A stretch of 64,000 nucleotides of DNA from Streptosporangium carneum (GCF_027922005.1 NZ_BSEV01000006.1:124001-188000); one strand, 5' to 3'; numbered from the stretch's first letter, positions 8,586-17,853 are shown. Notes: generated by a model not told the origin, from the letters alone. Numbers and translations are program-made.

Positions 8586-9062
8586 TCAGGCCTGCTCGTC
8601 GGGCTTGTCTCCGTCGGCGCCGATGAGCTCGGGCGCGCGGTGCTCGTACGGCGTGCTGAGCACGACCGTGGTCCTGGTCGAGACGTTCGCCGAACTGCGG
8701 ATCTGGTTGAGCAGCTCCTCGAGCGCGATCGGCGAGGCCACCCTGACCTTGAGGATGTAGCTCTCGTCTCCGGCCACGCTGTGACAGGCCTCGATGGCCC
8801 CCAGGTGGGCGAGCCGCTCGGGGGCGTCGTCGGCGGCGGCCGGGTCGATGGGCTTGATGGACACGAAGGCGGTGAGCGGCAGCCCGATCGCGTCGTAGTC
8901 CACGAGCGCCGCGTAACCCCGCACGACCCCGCGCTTCTCCAGCCGGCGCACCCGCTGGTGCACCGCGGAAACCGAAAGTCCGGTCTCCCTGGCGAGGTCG
9001 GTGAAACTCATCCGGCCATCCCGGGCCAGCAACGTCACGATCCGGCGGTCGATCTCCTCCAC
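8586..9062 (-). CDS. Lrp/AsnC family transcriptional regulator
   Basis: 158-aa regulator: N-terminal HTH (IDRRIVTLLARDGRMSFTDL, then LSVSAVHQRVRRLEKRGVV) and a C-terminal RAM/AsnC ligand domain with GDESYILKVRV. These proteins form octamers and respond to amino acids. The frame is open up to 9239, but GTG at 9062 gives the usual family length and lies 7 nt after TACCGT, the leaderless -10 pattern seen repeatedly here. ATG at 9107 is the alternative. Converges on the sugar operon; its target is not evident. Confidence 0.9.
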   Translation of the reverse strand: MEEIDRRIVTLLARDGRMSFTDLARETGLSVSAVHQRVRRLEKRGVVRGYAALVDYDAIGLPLTAFVSIKPIDPAAADDAPERLAHLGAIEACHSVAGDESYILKVRVASPIALEELLNQIRSSANVSTRTTVVLSTPYEHRAPELIGADGDKPDEQA

Positions 9063-9069
9063 CCGGTCA

Positions 9070-9075
9070 ACGGTA
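9070..9075 (-). promoter_or_regulatory. Candidate leaderless -10 box of the Lrp gene
   Basis: TACCGT on the minus strand, 7 nt before GTG 9062. Confidence 0.4.
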
Positions 9076-9282
9076 ACGGCACCCGGAGGCCGCCCGCGCC
9101 GCGGCATGGTCACGGCATGGTCCCAACCGCACCCGATCCGCCCGAACCGGATCGATCTCCGCGTGGAACCGGGGACGGCGAGCCCGGCCCGGCTCCGCGG
9201 CCCCGTTAACGGATCGCCTGTTCCCGGGAATTCGGTCAACGCGCCGGTTGGCAGGCGCTCCTACGAAATTTACCGTCAATCC

Positions 9283-9930
9283 ATGACGAAACGGATATCG
9301 CTCCTGCTGATCATCGGTTTCCTCCTCCTGGACTCCGGAGCGGCGGCCGCCGGCACGGCACGGCTCCAGTCGTACGTCATCCGCGGTGGAGACAGCTTCT
9401 TCACGACCACCGGTCGCTGCACGGTCGGGGTCGCCGTACGAGGCGGTTACGTCACCGCCGGCGCCTGCGGGCGCGTGGGCGAGGCCGTCCGCGGGCGGAA
9501 CCAGACCGCCCAGGGAGCGATCCGCGCCTCGAGCTTTCCCTCCGCCTCCATGGCCTGGGTCGAGGTGAACCCCGACTGGGTCCCGCGAGGGGCGGTCAAC
9601 GGCGTCGGGGGCGAGATCGCGGTCCGCGGCGGCAGTCCGGCCCCCGTCGGCTCCTCCGTCTGCCGTTCCGGCGGCACGAGCGGGTGGCACTGCGGCATCC
9701 TGCTTCGCAGGAACGCCTCGGTGACCTATCCGCAGGGCACCCTGCACGGGCTGATCGAGGCAAGCGTCTGCGCCGAGCCGGGCGACCTCGGAGCCCCCCT
9801 CATGTCGGCCGGGCACGTGCAGGGCGTTCTCGTCGGCTCCACGGGCAACTGCAGCACGGGAGGCCGCTCCTACTACCAGCCCATCGACGAGATCCTGCAG
9901 AGGTACGGCCTGACCCTGCTCACCCTGTGA
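9283..9930 (+). CDS. Secreted S1-protease-like protein with lost catalytic triad
   Basis: 215 aa with a signal peptide (cleavage near residues 21-24). The fold markers of streptogrisin-like S1 proteases are present: VTAG-C-G around 58-63, AEPGD-G at 164-170, and cysteine pairs likely at 46/62, 127/137 and 163/190. The catalytic residues are gone: the family histidine is Ala61 (TAGACG), the serine is Leu169 (GDLG), and the aspartate position (SMAWV, 89-93) has no Asp. There is no pro-domain. It looks intact as a gene, so a non-enzymatic secreted binding role is more likely than protease activity. Stop is 6 bp from the convergent kinase stop. Confidence 0.75.
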   Translation: MTKRISLLLIIGFLLLDSGAAAAGTARLQSYVIRGGDSFFTTTGRCTVGVAVRGGYVTAGACGRVGEAVRGRNQTAQGAIRASSFPSASMAWVEVNPDWVPRGAVNGVGGEIAVRGGSPAPVGSSVCRSGGTSGWHCGILLRRNASVTYPQGTLHGLIEASVCAEPGDLGAPLMSAGHVQGVLVGSTGNCSTGGRSYYQPIDEILQRYGLTLLTL

Positions 9931-9936
9931 CCTCCC

Positions 9937-11547
9937 TCACCCCTCGTCCCCCGCGGCCGGGCCCCCGGGAGCGGAAAGGCCCTCGGGCGGCCTCCCCGCG
10001 GGCGACGCGGAGGCCGGGAGGGCGACGACGAACCGGGCTCCGCCGGTGTGAGCGGTGTCGAGCCAGATCCTCCCCCCGTGGTGTTCCACGATCTTCTTGC
10101 AGAGCGCCAGACCGATTCCGGTGCCCTCGTAGGCGTCCCGGTGGTGCAGGCGCTGGAAGATCACGAAGATCTTGTCCGCGAAGTTGGGGGCGATGCCGAT
10201 CCCGTTGTCGGTGAGGGTCAGCCGCCACTCGCCGTCCCTCTCCTCCGCCTCGATCCGGACGTGCGGCCTGCGGCCCGGGCTGCGGAACTTCAGGGAGTTG
10301 CCGATGAGGTTCTGCCAGAGCATCACGAACCGGGTCCGGTCACCGACGATCACCGGCAGGTCGCCGACGTCGATCTCGGCCTCCGTCTCCTCGACCGCGG
10401 CGGAGAGGTTGGCCAACGCTCGATCGACCACGTCGTTGAGGTCCATCTCCACGGGCTCCTGCTGGATCCTGCCGACCCGGGAGAAGGTGAGCAGCTCGTT
10501 GATGAGCGTCTGCATGCGCTTGGCGCCGTCCACGGCGAAGTCGATGTAGGTGTTGGCCCTGTCGTCCAGTTGGGACGCGTAGCGCTGTTGCAGCATCTGA
10601 CAGAACGACGCGATCTTGCGCAGCGGTTCCTGCAGGTCGTGCGAGGCCACGTAGGCGAACTGCTCGAGCTCGGCGTTGGAGCGTCTCAGCTCCTCCGTCT
10701 GCGCGGCGAGCCGCTGCCTCGAGGTGCGGGTCTCCTCGAGCTCGGCGACGATCCGCCCGCGCATGGCCTCCATGTCGCGTGCCAGCGCGGCGAGGTCCGC
10801 GGGGCCCCCGGTGTCGACGTGGTGCTCGAAGTCGCCGCCGGTGACACGGCGGGACGCCTCCCCGAGCCGCGCCAGGGGACGGAAGACGGCGATCCTGAGC
10901 AGCACGGCCACCATGACGATGGTGAGCAGGAAGGCGACCAGGATCGCGACGAACGTCGCGTCCCTGACCGCGCGCGCCGCGTCCAGGTCGCCGCGGGCGT
11001 CGTCCCTGGCCCGGCTCCAGGCGGCGCCCTGCCTCACGAGGGCGCCGCGGACCGCGTCGAAGGCGCGCTTGCTCCCCTCGGTCGACACGGAACCGACGCT
11101 CTCGGGACCCGAGGCCCGGGTGGCGGCGATCATCGGCTCGGCGTGGCGGAGCCGCCACTGGCCGGCAAGACGCTCGACCTCCTGGAGCTCCTCCAGCACC
11201 CCGGCCGCGGACACGACCGCCCTGATCCGCGAGGAGGCCTCGAGCTGGGCGCTCAGGCCGTCCAGGTAGGGCTGCAGGAACTCCTCCTTGCCGGTGATGA
11301 CGAACCCCCGCAGCCCGGTCTCCTGGTTCAGCAGCGCCGTCTGCAGCCGTTCCGACTCGATCCTGCCGACCGAGATCTTGTCGATCAGGCGGTTGGACGC
11401 CTGCGCGGCGTTCCGCAGGACGACCGCGCCGACCACCGCGGACACGCCGAGCAGCAGGGCCATGGCCAGCAGCACGACGGTGAACCACGTCTGCGCGCGC
11501 CAGCGGCCTCGCCGGAACGCGGGCGGGTTTGTCTGCTCGGCGGTCAT
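9937..11547 (-). CDS. Membrane sensor histidine kinase, CHASE3-HAMP
   Basis: 536 aa. TM1 21-45, extracellular CHASE3 sensor (about 46-198, with LLNQETGLRGFVITG), TM2 199-222, HAMP 222-275, HisKA with phospho-acceptor His303 (YVASHDLQEPLRK), and HATPase with NLIGNSLKF, DNGIGI and GTGIGLALCKKIVEHHGG. No response regulator is adjacent, so it is an orphan. The CHASE3 arrangement with this HisKA type resembles phytochrome-like/cyanobacterial-type kinases. Converges with the pseudo-protease. Confidence 0.92.
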   Translation of the reverse strand: MTAEQTNPPAFRRGRWRAQTWFTVVLLAMALLLGVSAVVGAVVLRNAAQASNRLIDKISVGRIESERLQTALLNQETGLRGFVITGKEEFLQPYLDGLSAQLEASSRIRAVVSAAGVLEELQEVERLAGQWRLRHAEPMIAATRASGPESVGSVSTEGSKRAFDAVRGALVRQGAAWSRARDDARGDLDAARAVRDATFVAILVAFLLTIVMVAVLLRIAVFRPLARLGEASRRVTGGDFEHHVDTGGPADLAALARDMEAMRGRIVAELEETRTSRQRLAAQTEELRRSNAELEQFAYVASHDLQEPLRKIASFCQMLQQRYASQLDDRANTYIDFAVDGAKRMQTLINELLTFSRVGRIQQEPVEMDLNDVVDRALANLSAAVEETEAEIDVGDLPVIVGDRTRFVMLWQNLIGNSLKFRSPGRRPHVRIEAEERDGEWRLTLTDNGIGIAPNFADKIFVIFQRLHHRDAYEGTGIGLALCKKIVEHHGGRIWLDTAHTGGARFVVALPASASPAGRPPEGLSAPGGPAAGDEG

Positions 11548-11786
11548 CGGCCTCTCATCTCAGGGGGAGCCCGCCGGTAGCGAATCCGCGAAAAGTCCGG
11601 CGGCTGACGAAAGATACCGGAACGGACAGGCTCGCGCCCCGGGGCTCGGCTCTCCTGCCCACGGGAGGACCTGTCGGCCCCTCTCCCGCGTGACGGCCGC
11701 TCTCCTCCGGGAGAGCCGCCCGCTCTCCTCCGCGCACGTGTCCGCGCACGTGGCGACGGGCCGTGAGGCGGGCCGTGCGGCCGTCG

Positions 11787-11792
11787 TACATT
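11787..11792 (+). promoter_or_regulatory. Candidate leaderless -10 box of the pirin gene
   Basis: TACATT, 6 nt before ATG 11799; no Shine-Dalgarno sequence is present. Confidence 0.5.
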
Positions 11793-11798
11793 CTCAGG

Positions 11799-12752
11799 AT
11801 GAGCAATCTGGAACATGCCCCTCGGACGACGGAGTGCGGCGGCCCCGAGGACGTCGCGGCGGGGCCGGTGAGCGAGCTGCTGACGGGCCGCGACGTGGTG
11901 CTGGGCGGTCCGAGGGCGATGAAGGTGACCCGGACCCTGCCGAACCGGGACGTCCGGATGGTGGGCGCGTGGTGCTTCCTGGACCACTACGGTCCCGAGA
12001 GGACGGCCATGCGGGTTCCCCCGCACCCGCACACCGGGCTCCAGACGGTCAGCTGGCTCGTCGAGGGCGAGGTGCTGCACCGGGACTGTCTCGGCAACGA
12101 GCAGCTGATCCGGCCGGGGCAGCTCAACCTCATGACCACGGGCCGCGCGATCTCGCATTCGGAGGACTCTCCCGGCGACGCCCGCCTGCACGGCGCGCAG
12201 CTGTGGGTGGCGCTCCCCTCGGCCCATCGGCACACCGCCCCGCACTTCGAGCACCACCCCACCCTGCCTTCGCTGTCCGGCCCCGGTTTCACGGCGACGG
12301 TCCTCATGGGCGAGCTGGGCGGCGTCGTGTCACCGGCCCGGACCTACAGTCCCCTCACCGGCGCCGAGGTGTCCCTGGACGGGGGCGCGGAGGTCGGGAT
12401 CCCGCTCAGGCCCGACTTCGAGTACGCCGTGCTGGCCCTGTCCGGCACGGCCCGGGCCGACGGGACGGAGCTCGTGCCGGGACCGCTGCTCTATCTGGGG
12501 ACGGGGCGCTCAGAGCTCGCCCTGGCGGCCGAGGGACCCACGCGTCTGCTGCTCCTCGGCGGCGAGCCGTTCGAGGAGCGGATCGTGATGTGGTGGAACT
12601 TCGTCGGCCGCGACCACGAGGAGATCGTCCGTTTCAGACGGGAATGGATGACGGGCGACGCGTTCGGCACGGTGCCGGGCACGACCGCGGCCCCGCTGCC
12701 CGCTCCCGAGCTGCCCGGAGTCCCGCTGAAACCCCGCGGACGCCACCGGTAG
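11799..12752 (+). CDS. Pirin family bicupin protein
   Basis: 317 aa. N-terminal cupin carries the metal-binding pirin signature (PHPHTGLQTVSWLVEGEVLHRD), with two histidines and the later MTTGRAISHSE; the C-terminal pirin domain contains LLLLGGEPFEE. Pirins bind iron and some have quercetin dioxygenase activity; several bacterial ones modulate central metabolic enzymes (family knowledge). The frame is open 12 codons further upstream but ATG 11799 follows a TANNNT box by 6 nt, suggesting a leaderless message. No functional link to its neighbours is visible. Confidence 0.92.
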   Translation: MSNLEHAPRTTECGGPEDVAAGPVSELLTGRDVVLGGPRAMKVTRTLPNRDVRMVGAWCFLDHYGPERTAMRVPPHPHTGLQTVSWLVEGEVLHRDCLGNEQLIRPGQLNLMTTGRAISHSEDSPGDARLHGAQLWVALPSAHRHTAPHFEHHPTLPSLSGPGFTATVLMGELGGVVSPARTYSPLTGAEVSLDGGAEVGIPLRPDFEYAVLALSGTARADGTELVPGPLLYLGTGRSELALAAEGPTRLLLLGGEPFEERIVMWWNFVGRDHEEIVRFRREWMTGDAFGTVPGTTAAPLPAPELPGVPLKPRGRHR

Positions 12753-13038
12753 CGGCCCGGTCCCGCCGCCGCCTCCGAGGCCCGGCCGAACCGTCCGCCC
12801 GCTGACGGGGAGCCGTGGCCGCCCGCCCCGGCGTGTCCCCTGCCGCGCCGGAGGGCACGGGGCCGTGGGAGCCGCCCGCGGACGCGCTCCGCGTTCGTCG
12901 GCGACGCCCGGCCGTTGCGGGGGCTCGGTGACGCACTCCGGCTGCGGCGGGTGCGAAGCTGGTGCGGCGGGCGCCGTCGCCCGGACGCGCGACGGGCTCG
13001 TTTCAGGCCGGGAGTTTCGGAAGTTCTGGGAGGCAGTC

Positions 13039-14451
13039 GTGTCGGACGAGTTCGACGTGGTCGTCATAGGCGCGGGTCCCGCCGGGGAGAACGTCGCGGG
13101 CCGCGCGGTCCGCGGGGGGCTGAGCGTCGCCGTGGTCGAGGAGAACCTGGCGGGCGGTGAGTGCTCCTACTGGGCGTGCGTCCCCAGCAAGGCCCTGCTC
13201 CGCCCGGTGGACCTCACCGCGGAGGTCGGCCGGGTGCCCGGATTGACGCCGGGGCCGATCGACGTCGCCGCCGTGCTCGCCAGGCGCGACGAGGCCGTGT
13301 CGAACTTCGACGACGGCAAGCAGGTGGAGTGGATCGAGGGGCTGCCCGCGGAGTTCGCGCGAGGACGCGGGAGGCTGCGGGGGCCCAAGGTCGTCGAGGT
13401 GACCGCGCCGGACGGCTCGGTGCGCTCGCTGCGCGCCCGGCACGCCGTCGTGCTGGCCACCGGCAGCCGCCCGCTGGTCCCGCCGGTCCCCGGGCTGGCC
13501 GAGGCCTCGCCGTGGACGAGCCACGAGGCGACCGCGGCGCGGGCGGTCCCGCGCAGGCTGGCGGTGCTCGGCGGAGGCGTGGTGGCCTGCGAGATGGCCC
13601 AGGCGCTGCACGGCCTCGGCGCGCGGGAGACGACGCTCCTGGTGCGCGGCGACTCCCTGCTCGGCAGGATGGAGCCGTTCGCCGGAGAGCTGGTCGCGGC
13701 CTCGCTGGCGGAATCGGGTGTCGAGGTGCGCACCGGCGCCCAGGTGACCCGGGTCGAGCGGCCCGTGCCCGGTGGCCCCGTCACCGTCCACCTGGCCGAG
13801 GGCGCCCCGGTCGAGGCCGACGAGCTGCTGGTGGCGACGGGCCGCAGAGCCGCGACCGGAGACCTGGGCCTCGACACCGTCGGCCTGTCCGTCACGGGGC
13901 CTGTCGAGGTCGACGACAGCATGCGCGCCACCGGTGTCGACGGCGGCTGGCTGTACGCCGTCGGCGACGTCAACGGCCGCAACCTGCTCACCCACATGGG
14001 CAAGTACCAGGGGCGGGTGTGCGGCGACGTCATCGCGGCCAGGGCGCGGGGAGAGCGCGACGACCTGCCCGGACTGCGCGACGTGGCCGACGGGCAGGGC
14101 GCGCCCCAGGTGGTCTTCACCGACCCGCAGGTCTGCGCGGTCGGCCGCAGCGAGGCGGCGGCCAGGGCCGAGGGGTTCGACGTGCGCGTGGTCGAGTACG
14201 ACCTGGGCGCGGTCTCCGGGGCCTACCTGCTGGGTGAGGGTTACCGGGGCAGGGCCAAGGCGGTCGTGGACGAACGGCGGCGCGTCCTGCTCGGCGTGAC
14301 CTTCGCGGGTCCCGGGGTGGCCGAGATGCTGCACTCGGCGACGGTCGCCGTCACCGCGGAGGTGACCCTCGACCGCCTCTGGCACGCGGTGCCGTCCTTC
14401 CCCACGGTCAGCGAGGTCTGGCTGCGGCTGCTCGAGCAGTACGGACTGTGA
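13039..14451 (+). CDS. FAD/NAD(P) disulfide oxidoreductase, mercuric-reductase/lipoamide-dehydrogenase type
   Basis: 470 aa. FAD-binding VVVIGAGPAGEN near the N-terminus, redox-active pair in GECSYWACVPSKALL (C-x4-C), second Rossmann LAVLGGGVVACEMAQAL, FAD-contact LYAVGDVNGRNLLTHMGKYQ, and the C-terminal dimerisation domain (VVFTDPQVCAVG). Class I pyridine nucleotide-disulfide reductase. The family His-x4-Glu at the C-terminus is not present (HAVPSFPTVSEVW retains a His followed by Thr-Val-Ser-Glu), so substrate is unclear. GTG 13039 has GGGAGG at 13028-13033. No mer or lipoyl genes nearby. Confidence 0.88.
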   Translation: MSDEFDVVVIGAGPAGENVAGRAVRGGLSVAVVEENLAGGECSYWACVPSKALLRPVDLTAEVGRVPGLTPGPIDVAAVLARRDEAVSNFDDGKQVEWIEGLPAEFARGRGRLRGPKVVEVTAPDGSVRSLRARHAVVLATGSRPLVPPVPGLAEASPWTSHEATAARAVPRRLAVLGGGVVACEMAQALHGLGARETTLLVRGDSLLGRMEPFAGELVAASLAESGVEVRTGAQVTRVERPVPGGPVTVHLAEGAPVEADELLVATGRRAATGDLGLDTVGLSVTGPVEVDDSMRATGVDGGWLYAVGDVNGRNLLTHMGKYQGRVCGDVIAARARGERDDLPGLRDVADGQGAPQVVFTDPQVCAVGRSEAAARAEGFDVRVVEYDLGAVSGAYLLGEGYRGRAKAVVDERRRVLLGVTFAGPGVAEMLHSATVAVTAEVTLDRLWHAVPSFPTVSEVWLRLLEQYGL

Positions 14452-14619
14452 GGTGAGCGCGGACGGAGCGTGACCCGCAGGTCCGGCGGACCCGGCCGAC
14501 GCGGCGTGCCGCCTCTGGCGCACCACCACGCGCACGCGCGTCACGGGTCCGTCCTCCCGGCTCGCCACGCCCGCCCGGAGAGCGGTTTCCGCTCGGCAAA
14601 GCCACAATCGAGGCAGGAA

Positions 14620-14660
14620 AAAAACGCTTTTTTGACTGGTTTGTCATATTTTCGAAACAA
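14620..14660. other. AT-rich patch with A6/T6 inverted repeat
   Basis: In the 274-bp gap 14452-14725 there is a strongly AT-rich patch in otherwise very GC-rich DNA: an A-run, ACGC, then a T-run, followed by TTGACT. It could combine a terminator for the flavoprotein with a promoter for the membrane-protein gene. I see no gene in the gap. Confidence 0.35.
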
Positions 14661-14725
14661 CAGGGCACCACTGTGAGGGACACGGTTTTCGACAGGCAGA
14701 CGTCCAGGAGAGGCGAGGGGGCGAA

Positions 14726-15412
14726 ATGGCGGCCATGGACAGGGGGATGCGCGGCAGCCAGCACGAAACGCCCTGGCAGGTCGATTTCCAGGCGCTGGAC
14801 AGGCGGGAACGCCTCATCATCAAACGGATGCTGGCGGGCCTGGCGCTCGGCATGATCCTGGCCGTGGTCGGCGAGACGCTCGCCGAGGTGCTGCCCGCCG
14901 AGATCACCGCGGCCTACGACCCGTACGTCTACGGGCTGCTGGTCCTCGTCATGACGCGCGGCTCCGCACACGTCGGCTGGGCGACCCTGAACGGCCTCCT
15001 GGCGGCCGCGGGCCTCACGGCGGGGCACGTGGTCGCCCACGCCCTCAACCACGAGGAGACCCTGCTCGCCTCGACCAGCGAGAACTGGCCGATCGCGCTG
15101 AGCATCACGATGGCCGCCTTCGGCGTGGTCGGCTACCTCAGCCGCAGGCGCGGTCTCAGCGGCGACGTGGCCGTGGGGTTGTTCAGCGGCCTGCTGTTCA
15201 CCCGGGGCGCCGAGAACGTCCAGCAGGCCGCCCTGACGCCCCACATCGGCTCTCAGCCGGGCGGGCCCTGGATGCTCACCGCCCTGGTGGTCATGGGGTT
15301 CGCCTTCCCCCTCCTGCTGCGCCCGACGGCGCGGGCGCGGTCGCGCACCCTGCTCGTCACCCTCGGCTGCGCCGCCCTGTTCACCGCGCTCTCCCTGATG
15401 CGCACGCTGTGA
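14726..15412 (+). CDS. Uncharacterised multi-pass membrane protein
   Basis: 228 aa, not recognised. After a polar N-terminus of about 30 residues there are four to five hydrophobic segments (GLALGMILAVVGETL, VYGLLVLVMT, WPIALSITMAAFGVVGYL, PWMLTALVVMGFAFPLLL, TLLVTLGCAALFTALSL). No catalytic motif seen; two histidines in the GHVVAHALNHEE loop could bind metal. Start ATG 14726 with a purine-rich GGCGAGGGGGCGAA before it. Monocistronic; a terminator separates it from the convergent dehydrogenase. Confidence 0.75.
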   Translation: MAAMDRGMRGSQHETPWQVDFQALDRRERLIIKRMLAGLALGMILAVVGETLAEVLPAEITAAYDPYVYGLLVLVMTRGSAHVGWATLNGLLAAAGLTAGHVVAHALNHEETLLASTSENWPIALSITMAAFGVVGYLSRRRGLSGDVAVGLFSGLLFTRGAENVQQAALTPHIGSQPGGPWMLTALVVMGFAFPLLLRPTARARSRTLLVTLGCAALFTALSLMRTL

Positions 15413-15459
15413 CGAGAGCGCTCTCCCCCGACGGCGAGGGCGCTCCCGCCTCGGCGCAC

Positions 15460-15484
15460 GGCGCCGGCCCTGAAGGGCCGCGCC
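15460..15484. terminator. Terminator hairpin between convergent genes
   Basis: GGCGC (bulged C) GGCCCT, loop GA, AGGGCCGCGCC: an 11-bp stem with one bulge between the membrane-protein stop (15412) and the dehydrogenase stop (15488). Confidence 0.7.
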
Positions 15485-15487
15485 GGG

Positions 15488-16636
15488 TCACCGCTCCTTG
15501 GCCAGGGCCCTGCTGATCACCAGGCGCTGGACCTGGTTGGTGCCCTCGACGATCTGCAGGACCTTGGCCTCCCGCATGTAGCGCTCGACCGGGAAGTCCT
15601 CGACGTAGCCGTAACCACCGAAGACCTGGACGGCGTCCGTGGTGACCTTCATGCACACGTCGGTGGCGAACAGCTTGGCCATCGCGGCCCGCGTGCCGTA
15701 AGGACGGCCCGCGTCGCGCAGGCGGGCGGCGTCCAGGTAGAGGGCGCGGGCGGCGGCGACCTGGGTCGCCATGTCGGCGAGCATGAACCCGATCCCCTGG
15801 AAGTCGATGACCCGCGTGCCGAACTGGCGACGCTCCCCCGCGTAGGCGGTGGCGGCGTCCAGCGCCGCCTGGGCGAGGCCGACGGCGCAGGCCGCGATGC
15901 CGAGCCTGCCTCCGTCCAGGGCCGCCAGGGCGATGCGGAAGCCCTCTCCCTCCGCGCCGAGCAGTGCGTCGGGCGTGAGCCGTGCCCCGTCGAAACGGAC
16001 CTGGGCGGTCGGCGAGGACCTCATGCCCATCTTCCGCTCCGGCGCGCCGAACGACAGGCCCTCCGTCCCCGCGGGGACGTGGAAGCAGGAGATGCCCCTG
16101 GCGCCGTCGGAGGAGGTCCTGGCCATCAGGGTGTAGAAGTCGGCGACGCCGCCGTGGGTGATCCATGCCTTGACCCCGTCCACGGTGTAGCCGTCGGCGT
16201 CCGGCACCGCGCGGGTCGTCAGCGCCGCGGCGTCCGAGCCCGAGTGGGGCTCGGACAGGCAGTAGGCGCCGAGCAGCTCGCCGCCGAGCAGCTCGGGCAG
16301 CAGCGCGGCGCGTTGCTCGGCGGTGCCGTAGGCGGCCACGGGGAAGCAGGACAGCGTGTGCACCGACAGGCCGAGACCGACCGCGAGCCAGGCCGAGGCG
16401 AGCTCCTCGAGCACCTGGAGGTAGACCTCGTACGGCTGCGCCGCGCCCCCGTGCTCCTCGGGGTAGGGCAGCCCGAGGAGGCCGGACCTGCCCAGGGTGG
16501 TGAACACCTCGCGGGGGAAGCGTCCGGCGGACTCGTCCGCCGACGCCCTGGGCGCGACCTCCTTGGCGATCAGATCACGGACCAGGTCAAGCAGGTCGTG
16601 AGCCTCGGCGGTCGGCAGCGCACGCTCAACGGTCAT
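15488..16636 (-). CDS. Acyl-CoA dehydrogenase
   Basis: 382-aa flavoenzyme of the acyl-CoA dehydrogenase family, oxidising the alpha-beta bond of an acyl-CoA. Signature blocks: YCLSEPHSGSDAAAL, KAWITHGGVADF, YAGERRQFGTRVIDFQGI, FGGYGYVEDFPVERYMRE and the catalytic-glutamate region QIVEGTNQVQRL. Short-chain-type length. No electron-transfer flavoprotein or other beta-oxidation gene is adjacent; the next gene on the strand is a peptidase, 76 bp upstream. Confidence 0.94.
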   Translation of the reverse strand: MTVERALPTAEAHDLLDLVRDLIAKEVAPRASADESAGRFPREVFTTLGRSGLLGLPYPEEHGGAAQPYEVYLQVLEELASAWLAVGLGLSVHTLSCFPVAAYGTAEQRAALLPELLGGELLGAYCLSEPHSGSDAAALTTRAVPDADGYTVDGVKAWITHGGVADFYTLMARTSSDGARGISCFHVPAGTEGLSFGAPERKMGMRSSPTAQVRFDGARLTPDALLGAEGEGFRIALAALDGGRLGIAACAVGLAQAALDAATAYAGERRQFGTRVIDFQGIGFMLADMATQVAAARALYLDAARLRDAGRPYGTRAAMAKLFATDVCMKVTTDAVQVFGGYGYVEDFPVERYMREAKVLQIVEGTNQVQRLVISRALAKER

Positions 16637-16712
16637 ATCCGCATACTCCGATCAGGACGCGAAAGACAAAAGGGGCAGCCGGGGTCGCCGGCCACCCCGA
16701 TTGTGACATCCG

Positions 16713-17840
16713 TTACACGACGACGAGCTCACGAGGCCGGTGGTTGACCCGCTCACCGCCGTCCTCGGTGCAGACCAGGATGTCCTCGATGCGCGCGCCG
16801 TGCGCGCCGGGCAGGTAGATGCCCGGCTCGACGGAGAAGGCGAAGCCCGGCGCCAGCGGCTCGGTGTTGCCCGCGACGATGTAGGGCTCCTCGTGGGTCT
16901 CCAGGCCGATGCCGTGCCCCGTGCGGTGGATGAAGTAGTCGCCGTACCCCTCCGCGGCGATCACCTCCCGCGCCGCGGCGTCGACCGCCTCGCACGACAC
17001 ACCGGGCCTCACGGCCTCACAGGCGGCCTCCTGGGCCCGCTGGAGCACCTCGTAGTACTTCACGAAGCCCGCGGGGGGCTCCCCGACGCAGTAGACCCGG
17101 GTGGAGTCCGAGCAGTAACCGCTCGGCATCTGGCCGCCGATGTCGACCACGACCGGCTCTCCCGGCTGGATGATCCGGTCGGACAGCTCATGGTGGGGGC
17201 TGGCGCCGTTGTGGCCGGAACCGACGATGACGAAGTCGACGGTCGAGTGGCCCGCCGCGATGATCGCGTCGGCGATGTCCCTGCCGACCTCGCGCTCGGT
17301 ACGGCCCGCCCGCAGGAAACCGGGCACCTGCGCGTGCACGGCGTCGATCGCGGCTCCCGCCTCGCGGAGCGCGGCCACCTCGGCCTGGCTCTTGCGCATG
17401 CGCAGGTCCCGCAGGACGGTCCCCGCGAGCACCTGCTCCGCGCCGGGCAGCGCGGCGCGGAAGCGGAGCGACTGCATCGCCCACATGCGGTCGGCCAGGC
17501 CGACCCTGCCCACGCTTCCTCCCGCACGCCCCAGCCGCGCGGCCACGGCCGCGTACGGGTCGTCGGTCTCGTCCCAGGGCACGAACTCGATGCCGAGCCT
17601 CGACGCCGGGGAGTGCTCGGCGGCGGGCAGCTCGAGCCGGGGCACCACCAGGAAGGCCTCCCCCTCCGCGGGCAGCACCAGACAGGTGAGCCGTTCCAGC
17701 GGCAAGGCCTCGTAACCGGTCACGTAGCGCAGGTCCGGCCCCGGCGTGAGCAGCAGAGCGTCGAGCCCTGCGGCGGCCGTGGCCTCCTGGGCGGCGGCCA
17801 GGCGGGTAACGGGATACAGATCAGAGGACTCCATTGTCAC
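16713..17840 (-). CDS. Xaa-Pro peptidase, M24 family
   Basis: 375 aa. N-terminal creatinase-like domain (LTPGPDLRYVTGYEALPLERL) and C-terminal pita-bread metallopeptidase with the dinuclear metal ligands in VVDIGGQMPSGYCSDSTRV (two Asp), HRTGHGIGLETHEEP (His), FSVEPGIYL (Glu) and GARIEDILV (Glu). All five ligands are present, so it should be active on Xaa-Pro peptides. Start GTG 17840 is chosen since TAGATT lies exactly 7 nt upstream and no Shine-Dalgarno exists; ATG 17834 two codons on is the alternative. Confidence 0.93.
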   Translation of the reverse strand: MTMESSDLYPVTRLAAAQEATAAAGLDALLLTPGPDLRYVTGYEALPLERLTCLVLPAEGEAFLVVPRLELPAAEHSPASRLGIEFVPWDETDDPYAAVAARLGRAGGSVGRVGLADRMWAMQSLRFRAALPGAEQVLAGTVLRDLRMRKSQAEVAALREAGAAIDAVHAQVPGFLRAGRTEREVGRDIADAIIAAGHSTVDFVIVGSGHNGASPHHELSDRIIQPGEPVVVDIGGQMPSGYCSDSTRVYCVGEPPAGFVKYYEVLQRAQEAACEAVRPGVSCEAVDAAAREVIAAEGYGDYFIHRTGHGIGLETHEEPYIVAGNTEPLAPGFAFSVEPGIYLPGAHGARIEDILVCTEDGGERVNHRPRELVVV

Positions 17841-17847
17841 ACCAACC

Positions 17848-17853
17848 AATCTA
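17848..17853 (-). promoter_or_regulatory. Candidate leaderless -10 box of the M24 peptidase gene
   Basis: TAGATT on the minus strand, 7 nt before GTG 17840. Confidence 0.5.

Noticed and set aside
14470-14676. 68-codon ORF before the membrane protein
   Set aside because: No ribosome site, composition like non-coding DNA, and it crosses the AT-rich terminator/promoter-like patch.
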